NCBI RefSeq assembly: GCF_900198625.1
Contig: NZ_FZPK01000014.1
Coordinates: forward strand, 1-64,000
DNA: 64,000 nt
Source of the DNA: Helicobacter rappini
GTDB taxonomy: Bacteria > Campylobacterota > Campylobacteria > Campylobacterales > Helicobacteraceae
Direction: 5' to 3'
A program made the position numbers and the translations under genes. The notes below the pieces were generated by a model, which searched no databases, had not been told where the DNA came from, and saw only the letters and a list, made by a program, of their open reading frames with translations. Of the stretch, positions 39,293-48,494 are shown in pieces. Position 1 is the first letter of the stretch. The number at the start of each line of letters is the position of its first letter.

Positions 39293-40148
39293 ATGTTTGA
39301 TAATTTTCCAAAGATAAGAGAGGCACTACCACAAGCCTACCAAGAGATTTATGAGCAATTTTATAAAAGCAATCGAGAGGGCGAAGGGGTAGCAAGTGGC
39401 TTAGCCCAAAAATTAGAGCGTTGGCTACATTACAAAGTAGCCAATGACACACAAGGCATTAGCGGACATAAAACCCTAGAAATAGGTGCAGGAACGCTTA
39501 ATCAAATATCCTATGAAAGCGATTTCACACATTATGATATTATAGAACCATTCAAAGCCCTTTATAAAGATTCCCCAAAACTCCAACATATCAATGCCAT
39601 ATATAAAGATATTGCAGAAATAGCACAAAGCAGTGATATTAACGGGGGGGGGGGGGGTAAATACAAATGCCGATAAAATAAGTGCATTTGCCAAATCCCA
39701 CATAGAATCCCCTGTCTCCCTTGAATCCACGCAATCCATTCAATCCCAAGTCCAAAGCCCATTTTATGACAGAATCATCTCTTGTGCAGTTTTAGAACAT
39801 ATTGCAAACTTGCCTGAAGTAGTAGCACACTCGTGCTTGTTATTGAAAGATGATGGCGTGTTTTCCGCTGCTATCCCAAGCCAAGCTAGATTCCTATGGA
39901 CTATGGCTTATAAACTCTCAACCGGCATAGAATTTAGACTTAAATACAAGCTAGATTATGATGTGATTATGAACTATGAGCATATCAACACACAAGCTGA
40001 AATTATTGAAATATGCGATTATTTTTTTGATTCTGTGAAAAAGTCGCTTTTTGGCGTGTGTGATGAGCTTTCAATCTACACACACCTTTCTTGCAGAAAG
40101 CCAAATAGACAGAGGGCAAAGGATTATCTCGCTTCATTTAAGTCGTAA
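39293..40148 (+). CDS. Phase-variable SAM-dependent methyltransferase, OFF as assembled
   Basis: Two frames make up one gene. 39293-39676 encodes the N-terminal part with the SAM-binding motif KTLEIGAGTLNQ; the remainder to 40148 encodes the C-terminal part (CAVLEHIANLPEVV, FYDRII). They are joined at a 14-G tract (39644-39657). With 14 G the protein stops after SDINGGGGGKYKCR. With 13 or 16 G it would read SDINGGGGVNTNADKI and continue to 40148. The gene is convergent with the glycan locus and probably methylates the same glycan. It starts 37 bp after carB, so it may be read from the carB transcript. Confidence 0.8.
39644..39657 (+). repeat. Poly-G tract 1 (14 G), inside the methyltransferase gene
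   Basis: Homopolymer preceded by GATATTAAC and followed by TAAATAC. With 14 G the gene is out of frame; 13 or 16 G would restore it. Confidence 0.95.
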
Positions 40149-40354
40149 GCTATTTTTAGGATCTCTAGACGCTGTAATTTTGATATTGCGTATAAATGCC
40201 TACAACCTATACGACAATATCATTTTCCCCAGCTATACAGATTTTCATCGATACAGCCTTACGCGCATAGCTAAAATAAGAAATAAAAGCACGCGGTTGC
40301 TTATGTCTCTCAAAGAAGTGTATTCTATCTTTTTTTGCTGCAATACTGCTGTTT

Positions 40355-40915
40355 TTACTGAATTTTCAAAGATTCTATAAAGCAATCTATATCAAGTGGC
40401 ATAAACTTTAGATATTTCTGTTTAGTTTTCTCGTATTCTTGGCGTGTGAAATGGAAATAATAGTTTTGTATATCCTCTGCAACAATACTTGCACCAAACT
40501 TTTGATGAAATGCAACTACGCGTTCATTTTCTTTTCTCACATCAAAATGACTTTGTGTGAAACCAAGTCCATAAAATGCAAACTCATAAACACAACAAAC
40601 AGATTCTATTGCAGCATAAAAAGGTGCATTTTCAATAGTGATAAAACTCCCCCAACAAAAAGAATCCTCTAAAAAATCATAAAGACGCACCAAGCCAAGT
40701 GGCACACACTCTTCTATCACAAAATAATATTCCTTGCCTAAAGATTCACGCTTTTTGTAATCTACAATCCATTCCCTTTGCTTTTCAATCTCGCTATCAA
40801 TAGGGTGCAAAAACCTTGCTTTATGTTGATTAGAACGCAACGATAAAATAAATTCCGCATCAAAAACCTCCACCAAACGCAAAGTAATCTTGCGACCTTT
40901 TATCACCGCCATCAT
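40355..40915 (-). CDS. GNAT-family acetyltransferase (last gene of the glycan operon)
   Basis: The core reads [20 protein letters not shown] at the N-terminus, [18 protein letters not shown]-like beta strands and [20 protein letters not shown] near the C-terminus, the RimJ/RimL-type GNAT layout used by sugar and flagellin-glycan N-acetyltransferases such as PseH. The start at 40915 (or the next ATG at 40912) is preferred over an upstream ATG at 40996 because the preceding gene, in its present tract phase, stops exactly here (ATGA). Length is about 186 residues. Confidence 0.78.
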   Translation of the reverse strand: MMAVIKGRKITLRLVEVFDAEFILSLRSNQHKARFLHPIDSEIEKQREWIVDYKKRESLGKEYYFVIEECVPLGLVRLYDFLEDSFCWGSFITIENAPFYAAIESVCCVYEFAFYGLGFTQSHFDVRKENERVVAFHQKFGASIVAEDIQNYYFHFTRQEYEKTKQKYLKFMPLDIDCFIESLKIQ

Positions 40916-41466
40916 CGCACAACCCCTAAAAGCAATCGTTGCGATAAAAAGCATTGACACAATAGGGTAGTCAAACATTTTGCTAAAAGATTCCAAATAG
41001 CTACAAGGTATTCACCCCCCCCCCCCATAATAGCAACTTTATTACCTATTACTTTAGCATTATCACAAACATCTTTTATTACAATACTACCTGCTCCAAT
41101 AAGCGCATTTTCACCGATAGTAATCCCGGGTAAAATCACAGCACCCGCTCCAATAGAAGCCCCTTTTTTAATCGTTGTTCTTAGAAATTCGCTAGGATAT
41201 TGCTTTGATCTTGGATATTTATCATTAGTAAAACTCACATTAGGACCGATAAATACATTATCCTCAATCCTTAGTCCATCCCACACCTGCACCCCACATT
41301 TTATCGTTACATTATTACCGATTACAACATCATTTTCAATGAAGCAGTGAGAGCAAATATTGCAATTCTCCCCTATAATCGCATTGGGTAACACCACGCA
41401 AAACTGCCAGATTCTAGTCCCTTTGCCAATATTTTGGCTTTGCACATCAGAGAGTGGGTGTATCAC
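40912..41466 (-). CDS. Hexapeptide sugar N-acetyltransferase (FdtC/QdtC/WbpD type)
   Basis: This is a left-handed beta-helix acetyltransferase. It starts [20 protein letters not shown], with the family segment [13 protein letters not shown] and [20 protein letters not shown]. Such enzymes acetylate the amino group of dTDP-3-amino-3,6-dideoxyhexoses or UDP-2,3-diaminosugars. The GTG start at 41466 overlaps the previous stop (GTGA). The conserved part ends at about residue 145; a 12-G tract follows (41015-41026). At 12 G a 33-residue tail is added whose stop overlaps the next start codon. At 11 or 13 G it ends within a few codons of the tract. Confidence 0.85.
   Translation of the reverse strand: MIHPLSDVQSQNIGKGTRIWQFCVVLPNAIIGENCNICSHCFIENDVVIGNNVTIKCGVQVWDGLRIEDNVFIGPNVSFTNDKYPRSKQYPSEFLRTTIKKGASIGAGAVILPGITIGENALIGAGSIVIKDVCDNAKVIGNKVAIMGGGGEYLVAIWNLLAKCLTTLLCQCFLSQRLLLGVVR
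41015..41026 (-). repeat. Poly-G tract 2 (12 G on the coding strand), gene 3' end
   Basis: On the coding strand ATTAT then G12 then TGAATACC. 12 G: frame runs to ATGA at 40915-40912. 11 G: stop after four more codons. 13 G: immediate TGA. Confidence 0.95.
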
Positions 41467-42542
41467 GCCGCCCCCTTTGTAATGGGGTTTAAAGCAAAGT
41501 TTGTAATAGGTTTGCTAGAGCAGTATTTAAATCTTTTGTATTGAGTATGCCAAGATATAGGGCTTTTAGTTGCAAAACACTTAAGGGTTATTACCCCCCC
41601 CCCCCCGTTAATATTCAGCTCATAAAAACTATGCACAATTGTCCTTGCACCAAACCCCTCTTTTTGTGCGATAAGTCCTTCGTTTAAGAATAAACCATTA
41701 TTCTCTGTGGAGATTCCAAAGTCAAAGTATTGTTTTGTTGTAGCATATTTATCTATCAATGTTTTTATAAGTAAGTCTAGCGCACCTATCGCCCTGCCCT
41801 TTTCACTTGTTGCTAAATATTGTGTATGCACGAGATTTGGATAGATAAAAAGCAAAGTAGCTGCTAGAATCTCATTATTTTGTTTTGCAATGTAGAGAGT
41901 AATATTTTCTTTAAATCTATTATGAAGTAATTCTAACTCTTTAGCTGAATGCACGGCTTGTGTATTATGCTTTGTTTGCAAGACTTCATTTAATAGCGTG
42001 ATAAAAGCGGGGAAGTTGGTGGAAGATTCTATTTGCACTTCATTTTTTAATGCCTTTTTTACACCCCTTTTTCTTAACTCACTGAATCTAATGGGATTTT
42101 GTAAATAAATCGTAGCGGAACAATCTATCCGCATTATCTTAGCTCCACTTCTAAACAACGCATACAAATCTTCCTCAGCTGATACCTTGTGGTATATATG
42201 CGGTATGCTTTTATAAATCAAGCGATTAGATTTAATTTCTCGCATATACTCTTGCAATTTGCAAAAACACTCAAGCATTTTTTGCTGTCGCATAGAATAA
42301 TCAACAATAAATCCACCAAAAGTTAGCCCTTGATGAGAATATAATACGCAATCTTTGATATTTAAAGGTAAAAGGGCGATAAGCTTAGAATCTTCATAAA
42401 ACATTAATGAATGATCCATAAATCTATCGGCGTGATAGTCCATATAATTTCTATCAAACATAAAGATTCCATTTTTAGAATCTCTGTTAAAGGCATTCCA
42501 TGTGTTTGCATACTCATTTGTGTAAGGCAAGATTCTAATCAT
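41463..42542 (-). CDS. FemAB/GNAT-like acyltransferase, copy A
   Basis: The protein (start [11 protein letters not shown] at 42542, ribosome-binding site AGGGGG) matches the FemAB/Acetyltransf_6 type. Features are [19 protein letters not shown] near the N-terminus, a variable central part, and [20 protein letters not shown] near residue 230. Such proteins transfer acyl or aminoacyl groups to sugars or peptidoglycan precursors. It is a paralogue of 42539-43630; long blocks are identical and the middle (about residues 110-175) differs. The conserved part ends ...IVHSFYEL, followed by a 13-G tract (41594-41606). In the present phase a tail leads to a GTGA overlap with the next gene. Confidence 0.75.
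   Translation of the reverse strand: MIRILPYTNEYANTWNAFNRDSKNGIFMFDRNYMDYHADRFMDHSLMFYEDSKLIALLPLNIKDCVLYSHQGLTFGGFIVDYSMRQQKMLECFCKLQEYMREIKSNRLIYKSIPHIYHKVSAEEDLYALFRSGAKIMRIDCSATIYLQNPIRFSELRKRGVKKALKNEVQIESSTNFPAFITLLNEVLQTKHNTQAVHSAKELELLHNRFKENITLYIAKQNNEILAATLLFIYPNLVHTQYLATSEKGRAIGALDLLIKTLIDKYATTKQYFDFGISTENNGLFLNEGLIAQKEGFGARTIVHSFYELNINGGGGVITLKCFATKSPISWHTQYKRFKYCSSKPITNFALNPITKGAA
41594..41606 (-). repeat. Poly-G tract 3 (13 G on the coding strand), gene 3' end
   Basis: Coding strand AATATTAAC, G13, TAATAACC. 13 G: open frame of about 44 codons to GTGA at 41466-41463. 12 G: immediate TAA. 14 G: stop after three further codons. Confidence 0.95.
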
Positions 42543-43630
42543 AGAATCCCCCTTTTGTTTTTGCAATATTTAACCGCAAAAATACCAAACAACAAAGAGT
42601 AAAAGTATAGAAAAATGTGGTAACAAAAAAGTAGCGAAAATAGAGGTAACTTACCCCCCCCCCCCATAGTAGTCATGGCATTTGCAGTTATAGTCGCCAA
42701 AGCACTAAGCTCATAAAAACTATGCACGATAGTCCTTGCACCAAACCCCTCTTTTTGTGCGATAAGTCCTTCGTTTAAGAATAAGCCATTATTCTCTGTG
42801 GAGATTCCAAAGTCAAAGTATTGTTTTGTTGTAGCATATTTATCTATCAATGTTTTTATAAGTAAATCTAGCGCACCTATCGCCCTGCCCTTTTCACTTG
42901 CTGCTAAATATTGTGTATGCACGAGATTTGGATAGATAAAAAGCAGGGTAGCTGCTAGAATCTCATTATTTTGTTTTGCGATATAGAGAGTAATATTTTC
43001 TTTAAATCTATTATGAAGTAATTCTAACTCTTTGGCCGAATGCACGGCTTGTGTATTATGCTTTGTTTGCAAGACTTCATTTAATAGCGTTATAAAGGCG
43101 GGGAAGTTGGTGGAAGATTCTATAACTACACCCTCACGCTTTGCCCTAGAAATCTGTGCTTTTCTACCCTTTGGCATTGAAAGTAAATGTGCTAAATTAA
43201 TGCTTGAAGAACAATCTGTGCGACAGGGCTTTGCCCCAAAGAGAGACAACGCATATATATCCTCTTGTGCGGGGTATTTATGATAAATATAGGGGATTGC
43301 TTTATAAATCATCTTTTGTGCCTTAATCTCTCGCATATACTCTAATAACGCCTTGAAACACTCAAGCATTTTGTATTGCTTCATTATGGAATTAGTGATA
43401 AATCCACCAAAAGTTAGCCCTTGATGAGAATATAATACACAATCTTTGATATTTAAAGGTAAAAGGGCGATAAGCTTAGAATCTTCATAAAACATTAATG
43501 AATGATCCATAAATCTATCGGCGTGATAATCCATATAATTTCTATCAAACATAAAGATTCCATTTTTAGAATCTTTATTGAAAGCATTCCATTCGGCACA
43601 ATGCCTCATCTCGTATCGACAGATTCTCAT
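42539..43630 (-). CDS. FemAB/GNAT-like acyltransferase, copy B
   Basis: Paralogue of 41463-42542. Residues 14-75 and from about 180 to SFYEL are nearly identical to copy A, while about 85-175 differ (here SINLAHLLSMPKGRKAQISR). This mosaic pattern indicates gene conversion with a variable, perhaps specificity-determining, centre. The start overlaps the stop of the methyltransferase before it (ATGA at 43630). A 12-G tract (42654-42665) lies after the conserved end. At 12 G a 37-residue hydrophobic tail (KLPLFSLLFCYHIFLYFYSL and on) ends in an ATGA overlap with copy A. Confidence 0.75.
   Translation of the reverse strand: MRICRYEMRHCAEWNAFNKDSKNGIFMFDRNYMDYHADRFMDHSLMFYEDSKLIALLPLNIKDCVLYSHQGLTFGGFITNSIMKQYKMLECFKALLEYMREIKAQKMIYKAIPYIYHKYPAQEDIYALSLFGAKPCRTDCSSSINLAHLLSMPKGRKAQISRAKREGVVIESSTNFPAFITLLNEVLQTKHNTQAVHSAKELELLHNRFKENITLYIAKQNNEILAATLLFIYPNLVHTQYLAASEKGRAIGALDLLIKTLIDKYATTKQYFDFGISTENNGLFLNEGLIAQKEGFGARTIVHSFYELSALATITANAMTTMGGGGKLPLFSLLFCYHIFLYFYSLLFGIFAVKYCKNKRGIL
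42654..42665 (-). repeat. Poly-G tract 4 (12 G on the coding strand), gene 3' end
   Basis: Coding strand ACTACTAT, G12, TAAGTTACC. 12 G: hydrophobic tail to ATGA at 42542-42539. 11 G: a second open frame, also ending over the next start codon. 13 G: immediate TAA. Confidence 0.95.
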
Positions 43631-44416
43631 ATATCCACCTTGCCTATACTTGCCTTACACACACTCACTTTGCAATTTAGAAATATTTCCGCACCAAACT
43701 CTGGTAGATATTCAGTCATTTTATCTAGTCCTAATAACAGATTCTCATCAATGATTCCATTTTGCATACACTCTTGCATTTTCTTGTGATTAAAGGGTTT
43801 AATAAAATATGAGCCTTTATCCATAATGCTTACCCCCCCCCCCCATATTAGTTTTATTTACAAAGTCTATAAGACTTGCAAGGCTAAAAGTTGTGTGTTG
43901 CTGGAGATTTTTAGCGGTATGTGTTAAACCGCCAAGTGTCTCAATAAGCCCACTTTGATACGCCCACAATAAATGGAATGAATACGCATTAGGCACATTA
44001 ATATGAAGTAAAGTATGAGAATCACAAAGGCTAAATATATCTCTTAAAAAAGATTCTGGATTTATCACTTCGTGCAAAAGAGAGCTAAGGATAATGAAGT
44101 CAAATTTTTGTGTTTTTAACTCTATAAGTTTAGATTCTATAAAGTCATTTATCACTTGAATGTTTTTATTGCCTTTAGAATCTTTTTGTGCTTTCTCTGC
44201 AAAGACTTTGGAAGGTTCAACAATGCAAAACGATTCAAAATCTTTATAATGATTTGCTATAGAATCGCTACCACAACCAATTTCTAGTATATGTTTCGCA
44301 TTATAAGATTCTAAAAACTCTAAAACTTTCTTACGGCGAAAAGACACCATAATGCTTTCAAAGTCATAAGAACTCGCTAGATAATCTTGCGTATACTTAT
44401 CTATATCTCGTTGCAT
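43627..44416 (-). CDS. Phase-variable SAM methyltransferase, copy 2, OFF as assembled
   Basis: It starts MQRDIDKYTQDYLASSYDFE at 44416 and carries the SAM motif HILEIGCGSDSIANHY. It is a tandem duplicate of 44454-45206, including the 25-30 bp before the start. Copy 1 reads DFVIKVDKQASIVDKGSYF; this copy has a 12-G tract instead of the KQA codons, so it stops at KTNMGGGGKHYG. At 11 or 14 G it would read KTNMGGGVSIMDKGSYF and continue to 43627, whose stop overlaps the next start (ATGA). The separate frame from 43824 is the C-terminal part of the same gene. Confidence 0.85.
43833..43844 (-). repeat. Poly-G tract 5 (12 G on the coding strand), inside methyltransferase copy 2
   Basis: Coding strand ACTAATAT, G12, TAAGCATT. 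12 G: OFF. 11 or 14 G: in frame with a C-terminal part nearly identical to the tract-free copy 1. Confidence 0.95.
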
Positions 44417-44453
44417 TTTTACCCTTTGACTGCTTTTATTCTTATGAAACATT

Positions 44454-45206
44454 TCATGCACTCACTTTGCAATTTAGAAATATTTCTGCACCAAACTCTG
44501 GTAGATATTCAGTCATTTTATCTAGTCCTAATAACAGATTCTCATCAATGATTCCATTTTGCATACACTCTTGCATTTTCTTGTGATTAAAGGGTTTAAT
44601 AAAATATGAGCCTTTATCTACAATGCTTGCTTGCTTGTCAACCTTAATAACAAAATCTACAAGGGTGGAAAGAGAAAAAGCCGTATGTCTTTGAAACTCT
44701 CTCGCTTCTTTCGTAATATCCCCAATTGTCTCAATAAGCCCACTTTGATACGCCCACAATAAATGGAATGAATACGCATTAGGCACATTAATATGAAGTA
44801 AAGTATCGCTATCACACAAGCTAAATATATCTTTTAAAAAAGATTCTGGATTTATCACTTCGTGTAAAAGAGAGCTAAGGATAATGAAATCAAATTTTTG
44901 TGTTTTTAACTCTATAAGTTTAGATTCTACAAAGTCATTTACCACTTGAATATTTTTAGCACCCTTAGAATCTTTTTGTGCTTTCTCTGCAAAGACTTTG
45001 GAAGGCTCAACAATACAAAAAGTTTCAAAATCTTTATAATAATTCATTATAGAATCATTGCCACAACCTATCTCTAGTATATGTTTCGCATTATAAGATT
45101 CTAAAAACTCTAAGACTTTTTTACGGCGAAAAGACACCATAATGCTTTCAAAGTCATAAGAACTCGCTAGATAATCTTGCGTATATTTATCTATATCTCG
45201 TTGCAT
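44454..45206 (-). CDS. SAM-dependent methyltransferase, copy 1 (no tract)
   Basis: A class I methyltransferase of 250 residues, with SAM motif HILEIGCGNDSIMNYYKDFE near 43-62, the acidic strand end FCIVEPSKVF, and IILSSLLHEVINP in motif IV position. It is likely to methylate a sugar or glycan precursor. It starts two bases after the fdtA stop (TAAAAATG). The tract-free sequence shows what copy 2 encodes when ON. Confidence 0.85.
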   Translation of the reverse strand: MQRDIDKYTQDYLASSYDFESIMVSFRRKKVLEFLESYNAKHILEIGCGNDSIMNYYKDFETFCIVEPSKVFAEKAQKDSKGAKNIQVVNDFVESKLIELKTQKFDFIILSSLLHEVINPESFLKDIFSLCDSDTLLHINVPNAYSFHLLWAYQSGLIETIGDITKEAREFQRHTAFSLSTLVDFVIKVDKQASIVDKGSYFIKPFNHKKMQECMQNGIIDENLLLGLDKMTEYLPEFGAEIFLNCKVSA

Positions 45207-45208
45207 TT

Positions 45209-45604
45209 TTACCCTTTGACTGCTTTTAAAAATTCATCATAATCGCGGATATATTCACTCTCATCATAGTAATCGCTAGCTAAAATCATTAGCTTACAAC
45301 CATATGAGAAATTCCGCATTTCTCGCCACATATTTTTGCCAATATATAAGCCCACATCGGGGCGATTAAGCCATATAGACTGCCGCTTTTGCCCATCATC
45401 TAGGACAAACTCACACGCACCATCCATTGCCACTACAAGCTGCTCCAAATGCTTATGCGCGTGGAATCCCCTCTCTTCATCAGGCAATGTGTCATAAATG
45501 TAATACACCCTTTTAATCGCAAAAGGGAGATTTTTATTAGATTCTAAAGCGATGAGTTTCCCTCTCTCATCACCCATAACTTTTAATTTCACAATGTTAT
45601 GCAT
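45209..45604 (-). CDS. fdtA: dTDP-4-oxo-6-deoxyglucose 3,4-ketoisomerase (FdtA/QdtA family cupin)
   Basis: This small cupin (131 residues) has the sugar 3,4-ketoisomerase signature: GDERGKLIALESNKNLPFAI, RVYYIYDTLPDEERGFHAHK and the LNRPDVGLYIG segment. It converts dTDP-4-keto-6-deoxyglucose (made by RmlA and RmlB, encoded 8 kb upstream) to the 3-keto isomer, the precursor for 3-amino sugars. Its expected partner, a 3-aminotransferase of FdtB/QdtB type, would have to be the adjacent DegT protein, which looks more like the 4-aminotransferase WecE. Confidence 0.85.
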   Translation of the reverse strand: MHNIVKLKVMGDERGKLIALESNKNLPFAIKRVYYIYDTLPDEERGFHAHKHLEQLVVAMDGACEFVLDDGQKRQSIWLNRPDVGLYIGKNMWREMRNFSYGCKLMILASDYYDESEYIRDYDEFLKAVKG

Positions 45605-45624
45605 TTTAACTATATATTCCCTAT

Positions 45625-46755
45625 CTAACTCTTTATATACTGACCTGCAATCTCAAAAATTCTACACATTTCTTCTTGTGTTATTCCAAAATATAGGGGC
45701 ATTCTAACAAGGGTGCTAGAAACTTTATTAGTTACTTTCATTTCCCCCCCCCCCCCATAAGTATGTCCAAATTTTTGTCCAGCAGGCGACGAATGCAAAG
45801 GAACATAATGAAATACTGGAAAAATTTCATTCTGCTTCATAAACTCTATAAAATCGCTTCTTTGCTGTAAGCTCTCAAATAACACATAATACATATGTGC
45901 ATTATGTTTGCACTCTGCTGGGATATACGGCGTTTTTACACTTTTAAACACACGAAAAAAGTCATTATACTGATTCCAAATATCTAATCTTTTAGCATTA
46001 ATTTTGTCCATATTCTCTAGTTGAGAATACAAAAATGCGGCTACCATGTCAGATGGCAAGAAAGACGAACCAATATCTACCCATGTATATTTATCCACCT
46101 CACCTCTAAAAAACTGAGTTCGATTGGTCCCTTTTTCTCTAATAATCTCTGCCCTTTCAATAAATCTCTCATTGTTGATAACCAGTGCTCCCCCCTCTCC
46201 AGAAATAATATTTTTAGTTTCATGAAAAGAAAAACAACCCAAATCTCCAATGCTACCAAGTGGCCTTCCTTTATAAAAGCTACCCACGCCTTGTGCTGCA
46301 TCTTCCACAACAAATAGGTTATGTCTCTTAGCAATCTCTAGAATCTTATCCATTTCACATGCAACGCCTGCATAATGAACGCATACAATAGCCTTTGTTT
46401 TCTGTGTAATAGCAGATTCAATAAGATTCTCATCTATATTCAAAGTATCTTCTCTGATATCTACAAAAACAGGGACAGCTCCACGCAATACAAATGCATT
46501 CGCCGTAGAAACAAAAGTATAAGATGGCATAATGACCTCATCCCCTGCTTGCAAATCTAATAAAATTGCTGCCATTTCCAAAGCAGCTGTGCAAGAATGT
46601 GTAAGAAGCACCTTTTTGCAACCAATCTTAGATTCCAGTAATTTATGACACTGTTTTGTATAAAAACCATCACCACACAAAGCACCACGACGAATTGCAT
46701 CTTGAATATACTTAAGTTCATTTTCAATCATGAAAGGTTTATTAAAAGCTATCAT
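45625..46755 (-). CDS. wecE: dTDP-4-dehydro-6-deoxyglucose aminotransferase (WecE-like), phase-variable, ON
   Basis: A PLP-dependent DegT/DnrJ/EryC1 sugar aminotransferase, strongly WecE-like: VLLTHSCTAALEMAAILLDL, DEVIMPSYTFVSTANAFVLR, VHYAGVACEMD and the PLP lysine in SFHETKN. WecE produces dTDP-4-amino-4,6-dideoxygalactose (Fuc4N). The start MIAFNKPFMIE at 46755 aligns with other WecE proteins. A 13-G tract (45744-45756) falls in the codons HTYGGGGEMKV near the C-terminus. 13 G keeps the frame to the natural end (LVRMPLYFGITQEEM); other lengths would remove the last 45 residues. The role as 3- or 4-aminotransferase is uncertain because fdtA is adjacent. Confidence 0.9.
   Translation of the reverse strand: MIAFNKPFMIENELKYIQDAIRRGALCGDGFYTKQCHKLLESKIGCKKVLLTHSCTAALEMAAILLDLQAGDEVIMPSYTFVSTANAFVLRGAVPVFVDIREDTLNIDENLIESAITQKTKAIVCVHYAGVACEMDKILEIAKRHNLFVVEDAAQGVGSFYKGRPLGSIGDLGCFSFHETKNIISGEGGALVINNERFIERAEIIREKGTNRTQFFRGEVDKYTWVDIGSSFLPSDMVAAFLYSQLENMDKINAKRLDIWNQYNDFFRVFKSVKTPYIPAECKHNAHMYYVLFESLQQRSDFIEFMKQNEIFPVFHYVPLHSSPAGQKFGHTYGGGGEMKVTNKVSSTLVRMPLYFGITQEEMCRIFEIAGQYIKS
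45744..45756 (-). repeat. Poly-G tract 6 (13 G on the coding strand), inside wecE
   Basis: Coding strand CATACTTAT, G13, AAATGAAAG. 13 G is in frame (ON). This is the only tract whose 3' flank is AAATG and not T(A/G)A. Confidence 0.95.
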
Positions 46756-46836
46756 ATATCTATCCAAATAAAAAGTAAGGTCGCATTATAACATATTTTT
46801 AATATATTTCAAATGCAACTAGGGACAATATCGCAA

Positions 46837-47712
46837 CTATCTAAAATGTATTCGAAAATTTGGAGCAATCCATCTTTGTCCATTCTCATCTACAACTTCG
46901 CACAGTTTAACCAACCCAATCCCACACACAACAATACAGCATTTATTTTCCATAAAAATCACCTTACCACAATCTCTATTTGCTACCACAACATCTTTAA
47001 TTACCTCTGCTTTAAGCACTTTTAAGATTTTATTCTCAAACATTGTTTTAGCCCCATCATACGGAAAACCAACAGCATCTATAAAACGAACAATTCTAGC
47101 GCTATCCCATTGCCAATTAATATGGTAATCTTGCCTATCTCTCCATAAACTATATGTGGCTTCTGCATGATTCTGCTTTTTAGCAATTAAACTTTTATTT
47201 GATTGAATATCTTTTAAGACCTTAATGCAAAGATCTGCATAAAGATGTGATATTTTACCAATAGCCTCCCATATCGTGATAGGATAAGATACTGCCATAC
47301 TCTTTTGATAAATAATATCGCCCTTATCATACTCATTTGTGCCATATAGAACACTAACTCCAATCGTATCATCACCATTAATTAAACTAGTAACCAGAGG
47401 ATTAAAACCCCGATACTTTGGCAACAAGGAATCATGAAAAACAATAATTTTAGAATACCCCTGAATCACCCATTTCCAACCGATCGCTACAGCATATGAG
47501 TTGTTATCCTTGTGAAATTTTGATATCTCATCTTTAAGACAAAATGGAATTCCATTTCGACAACATATTTCTTTAATATCATCAAAATAGCTCTTTTCGG
47601 TTTTGATGATATGTGTTACCACACATTCAATACATTGCAACAAGCCTTTTCGTTCAAGTTCGTTTAATACAAACAACCCCTTATATCCCAATACAAAAAG
47701 ATAGCACTTCAT
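46837..47712 (-). CDS. Sugar-nucleotide N-formyltransferase
   Basis: This 291-residue Fmt-type enzyme has the formyltransferase signature IIVFHDSLLPKYRGFNPLVT near residues 90-110 and NEYDKGDIIYQ, with a C-terminal beta domain (WRDRQDYHINW; GFPYDGAKTMFENKILKV). The family member VioF/QdtF formylates the amino group of dTDP-4-amino or 3-amino-dideoxysugars using formyl-tetrahydrofolate. Its start codon overlaps the stop of the preceding WbqC gene in that gene's present tract phase (ATGA at 47712-47709). It is 81 bp from wecE, whose product it would modify. Confidence 0.85.
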   Translation of the reverse strand: MKCYLFVLGYKGLFVLNELERKGLLQCIECVVTHIIKTEKSYFDDIKEICCRNGIPFCLKDEISKFHKDNNSYAVAIGWKWVIQGYSKIIVFHDSLLPKYRGFNPLVTSLINGDDTIGVSVLYGTNEYDKGDIIYQKSMAVSYPITIWEAIGKISHLYADLCIKVLKDIQSNKSLIAKKQNHAEATYSLWRDRQDYHINWQWDSARIVRFIDAVGFPYDGAKTMFENKILKVLKAEVIKDVVVANRDCGKVIFMENKCCIVVCGIGLVKLCEVVDENGQRWIAPNFRIHFR

Positions 47713-48479
47713 GATGCCATCCCTTCCTTAAAGACATAATAACGATATTTAGTTACCCCCCCCCCCCCATTGATTGCATTAAAGCTTTTTAAGTACATTT
47801 TGGCATTTTCTCCCTCATTAAAGATAAGATCTATAACACTGACATTATGCACAAAAGGTGGATAAAGTTGAGTATATTCTTTATAATCAGAATAATCAAA
47901 CCAAGTAAGTTTTATATTTGCTTGATTGAAAAGATCCTCTTGTATATAGCTTTTTGCTGCAGGTCCAGATATATATTCATCTGCCCCTACCTTTTGACAT
48001 AAATCAACCAACCTTTGTGTTTTTCCTTCTATTAATCCATAATCTGTGTCCCAAGAAATTTTAGTTTGGATTCCAAGTATCGCATTAATCTCAATAATAA
48101 ATTTATAATTAATCAACGATAAAAGAGATTCTGTGCTACATTCAGCATATAAAGATTCAAAAATTGTTTGATAGTGCTTAAAATATTGAGATTTAGCATA
48201 ATTCATTTTAATGGCATTCCAATGTTTTTTGCTCCATCCAGAATCTGCAATTTGCGTTTGATTAATTGTCTGATTTTGAGAAATTCTTCCACCTATTTTA
48301 ACCGGTATGCTTAACCATTGTATACCAACAGCAGTTTTGATTTGATTGCGATTTCTCCAATCATTTTTTGTGTATTGCATAGTATCATAAATAATAAACT
48401 CATCTACAGAATTGATTATGTCAAAATAACCTTTCCATGGAATGTAATTTGATTGTAAAATAGCTACTTTTTTCATCAT
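47709..48479 (-). CDS. WbqC-family protein, copy 1
   Basis: It starts MMKKVAILQSNYIPWKGYFD, the WbqC family opening, and continues with WRNRNQIKTAVGIQWLSIPV and VDLCQKVGADEYISGPAAKS. WbqC proteins occur in O-antigen and glycan loci beside N-acyl sugar genes, with uncertain enzymology (acyl transfer has been suggested). Copy 2 at 49192-49968 shares identical N- and C-terminal parts and a different middle. A 13-G tract (47756-47768) follows NAIN. At 13 G the frame continues VTKYRYYVFKEGMAS and stops over the next start (ATGA). Confidence 0.82.
   Translation of the reverse strand: MMKKVAILQSNYIPWKGYFDIINSVDEFIIYDTMQYTKNDWRNRNQIKTAVGIQWLSIPVKIGGRISQNQTINQTQIADSGWSKKHWNAIKMNYAKSQYFKHYQTIFESLYAECSTESLLSLINYKFIIEINAILGIQTKISWDTDYGLIEGKTQRLVDLCQKVGADEYISGPAAKSYIQEDLFNQANIKLTWFDYSDYKEYTQLYPPFVHNVSVIDLIFNEGENAKMYLKSFNAINGGGGVTKYRYYVFKEGMAS
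47756..47768 (-). repeat. Poly-G tract 7 (13 G on the coding strand), gene 3' end
   Basis: Coding strand GCAATCAAT, G13, TAACTAAA. 13 G: open to ATGA at 47712-47709. 12 G: immediate TAA. 14 G: stop after one codon. Confidence 0.95.
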
Positions 48480-48494
48480 ATCTCCAAATATTTT

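Noticed and set aside
40051-40380. Plus-strand frame overlapping the end of the tract-1 methyltransferase
   Set aside because: Different frame over coding sequence followed by intergenic DNA; no ribosome-binding site or family signal.
43627-43824. Separate small gene of 65 codons
   Set aside because: Its sequence is the C-terminal part of methyltransferase copy 2, displaced only by the poly-G frame shift.
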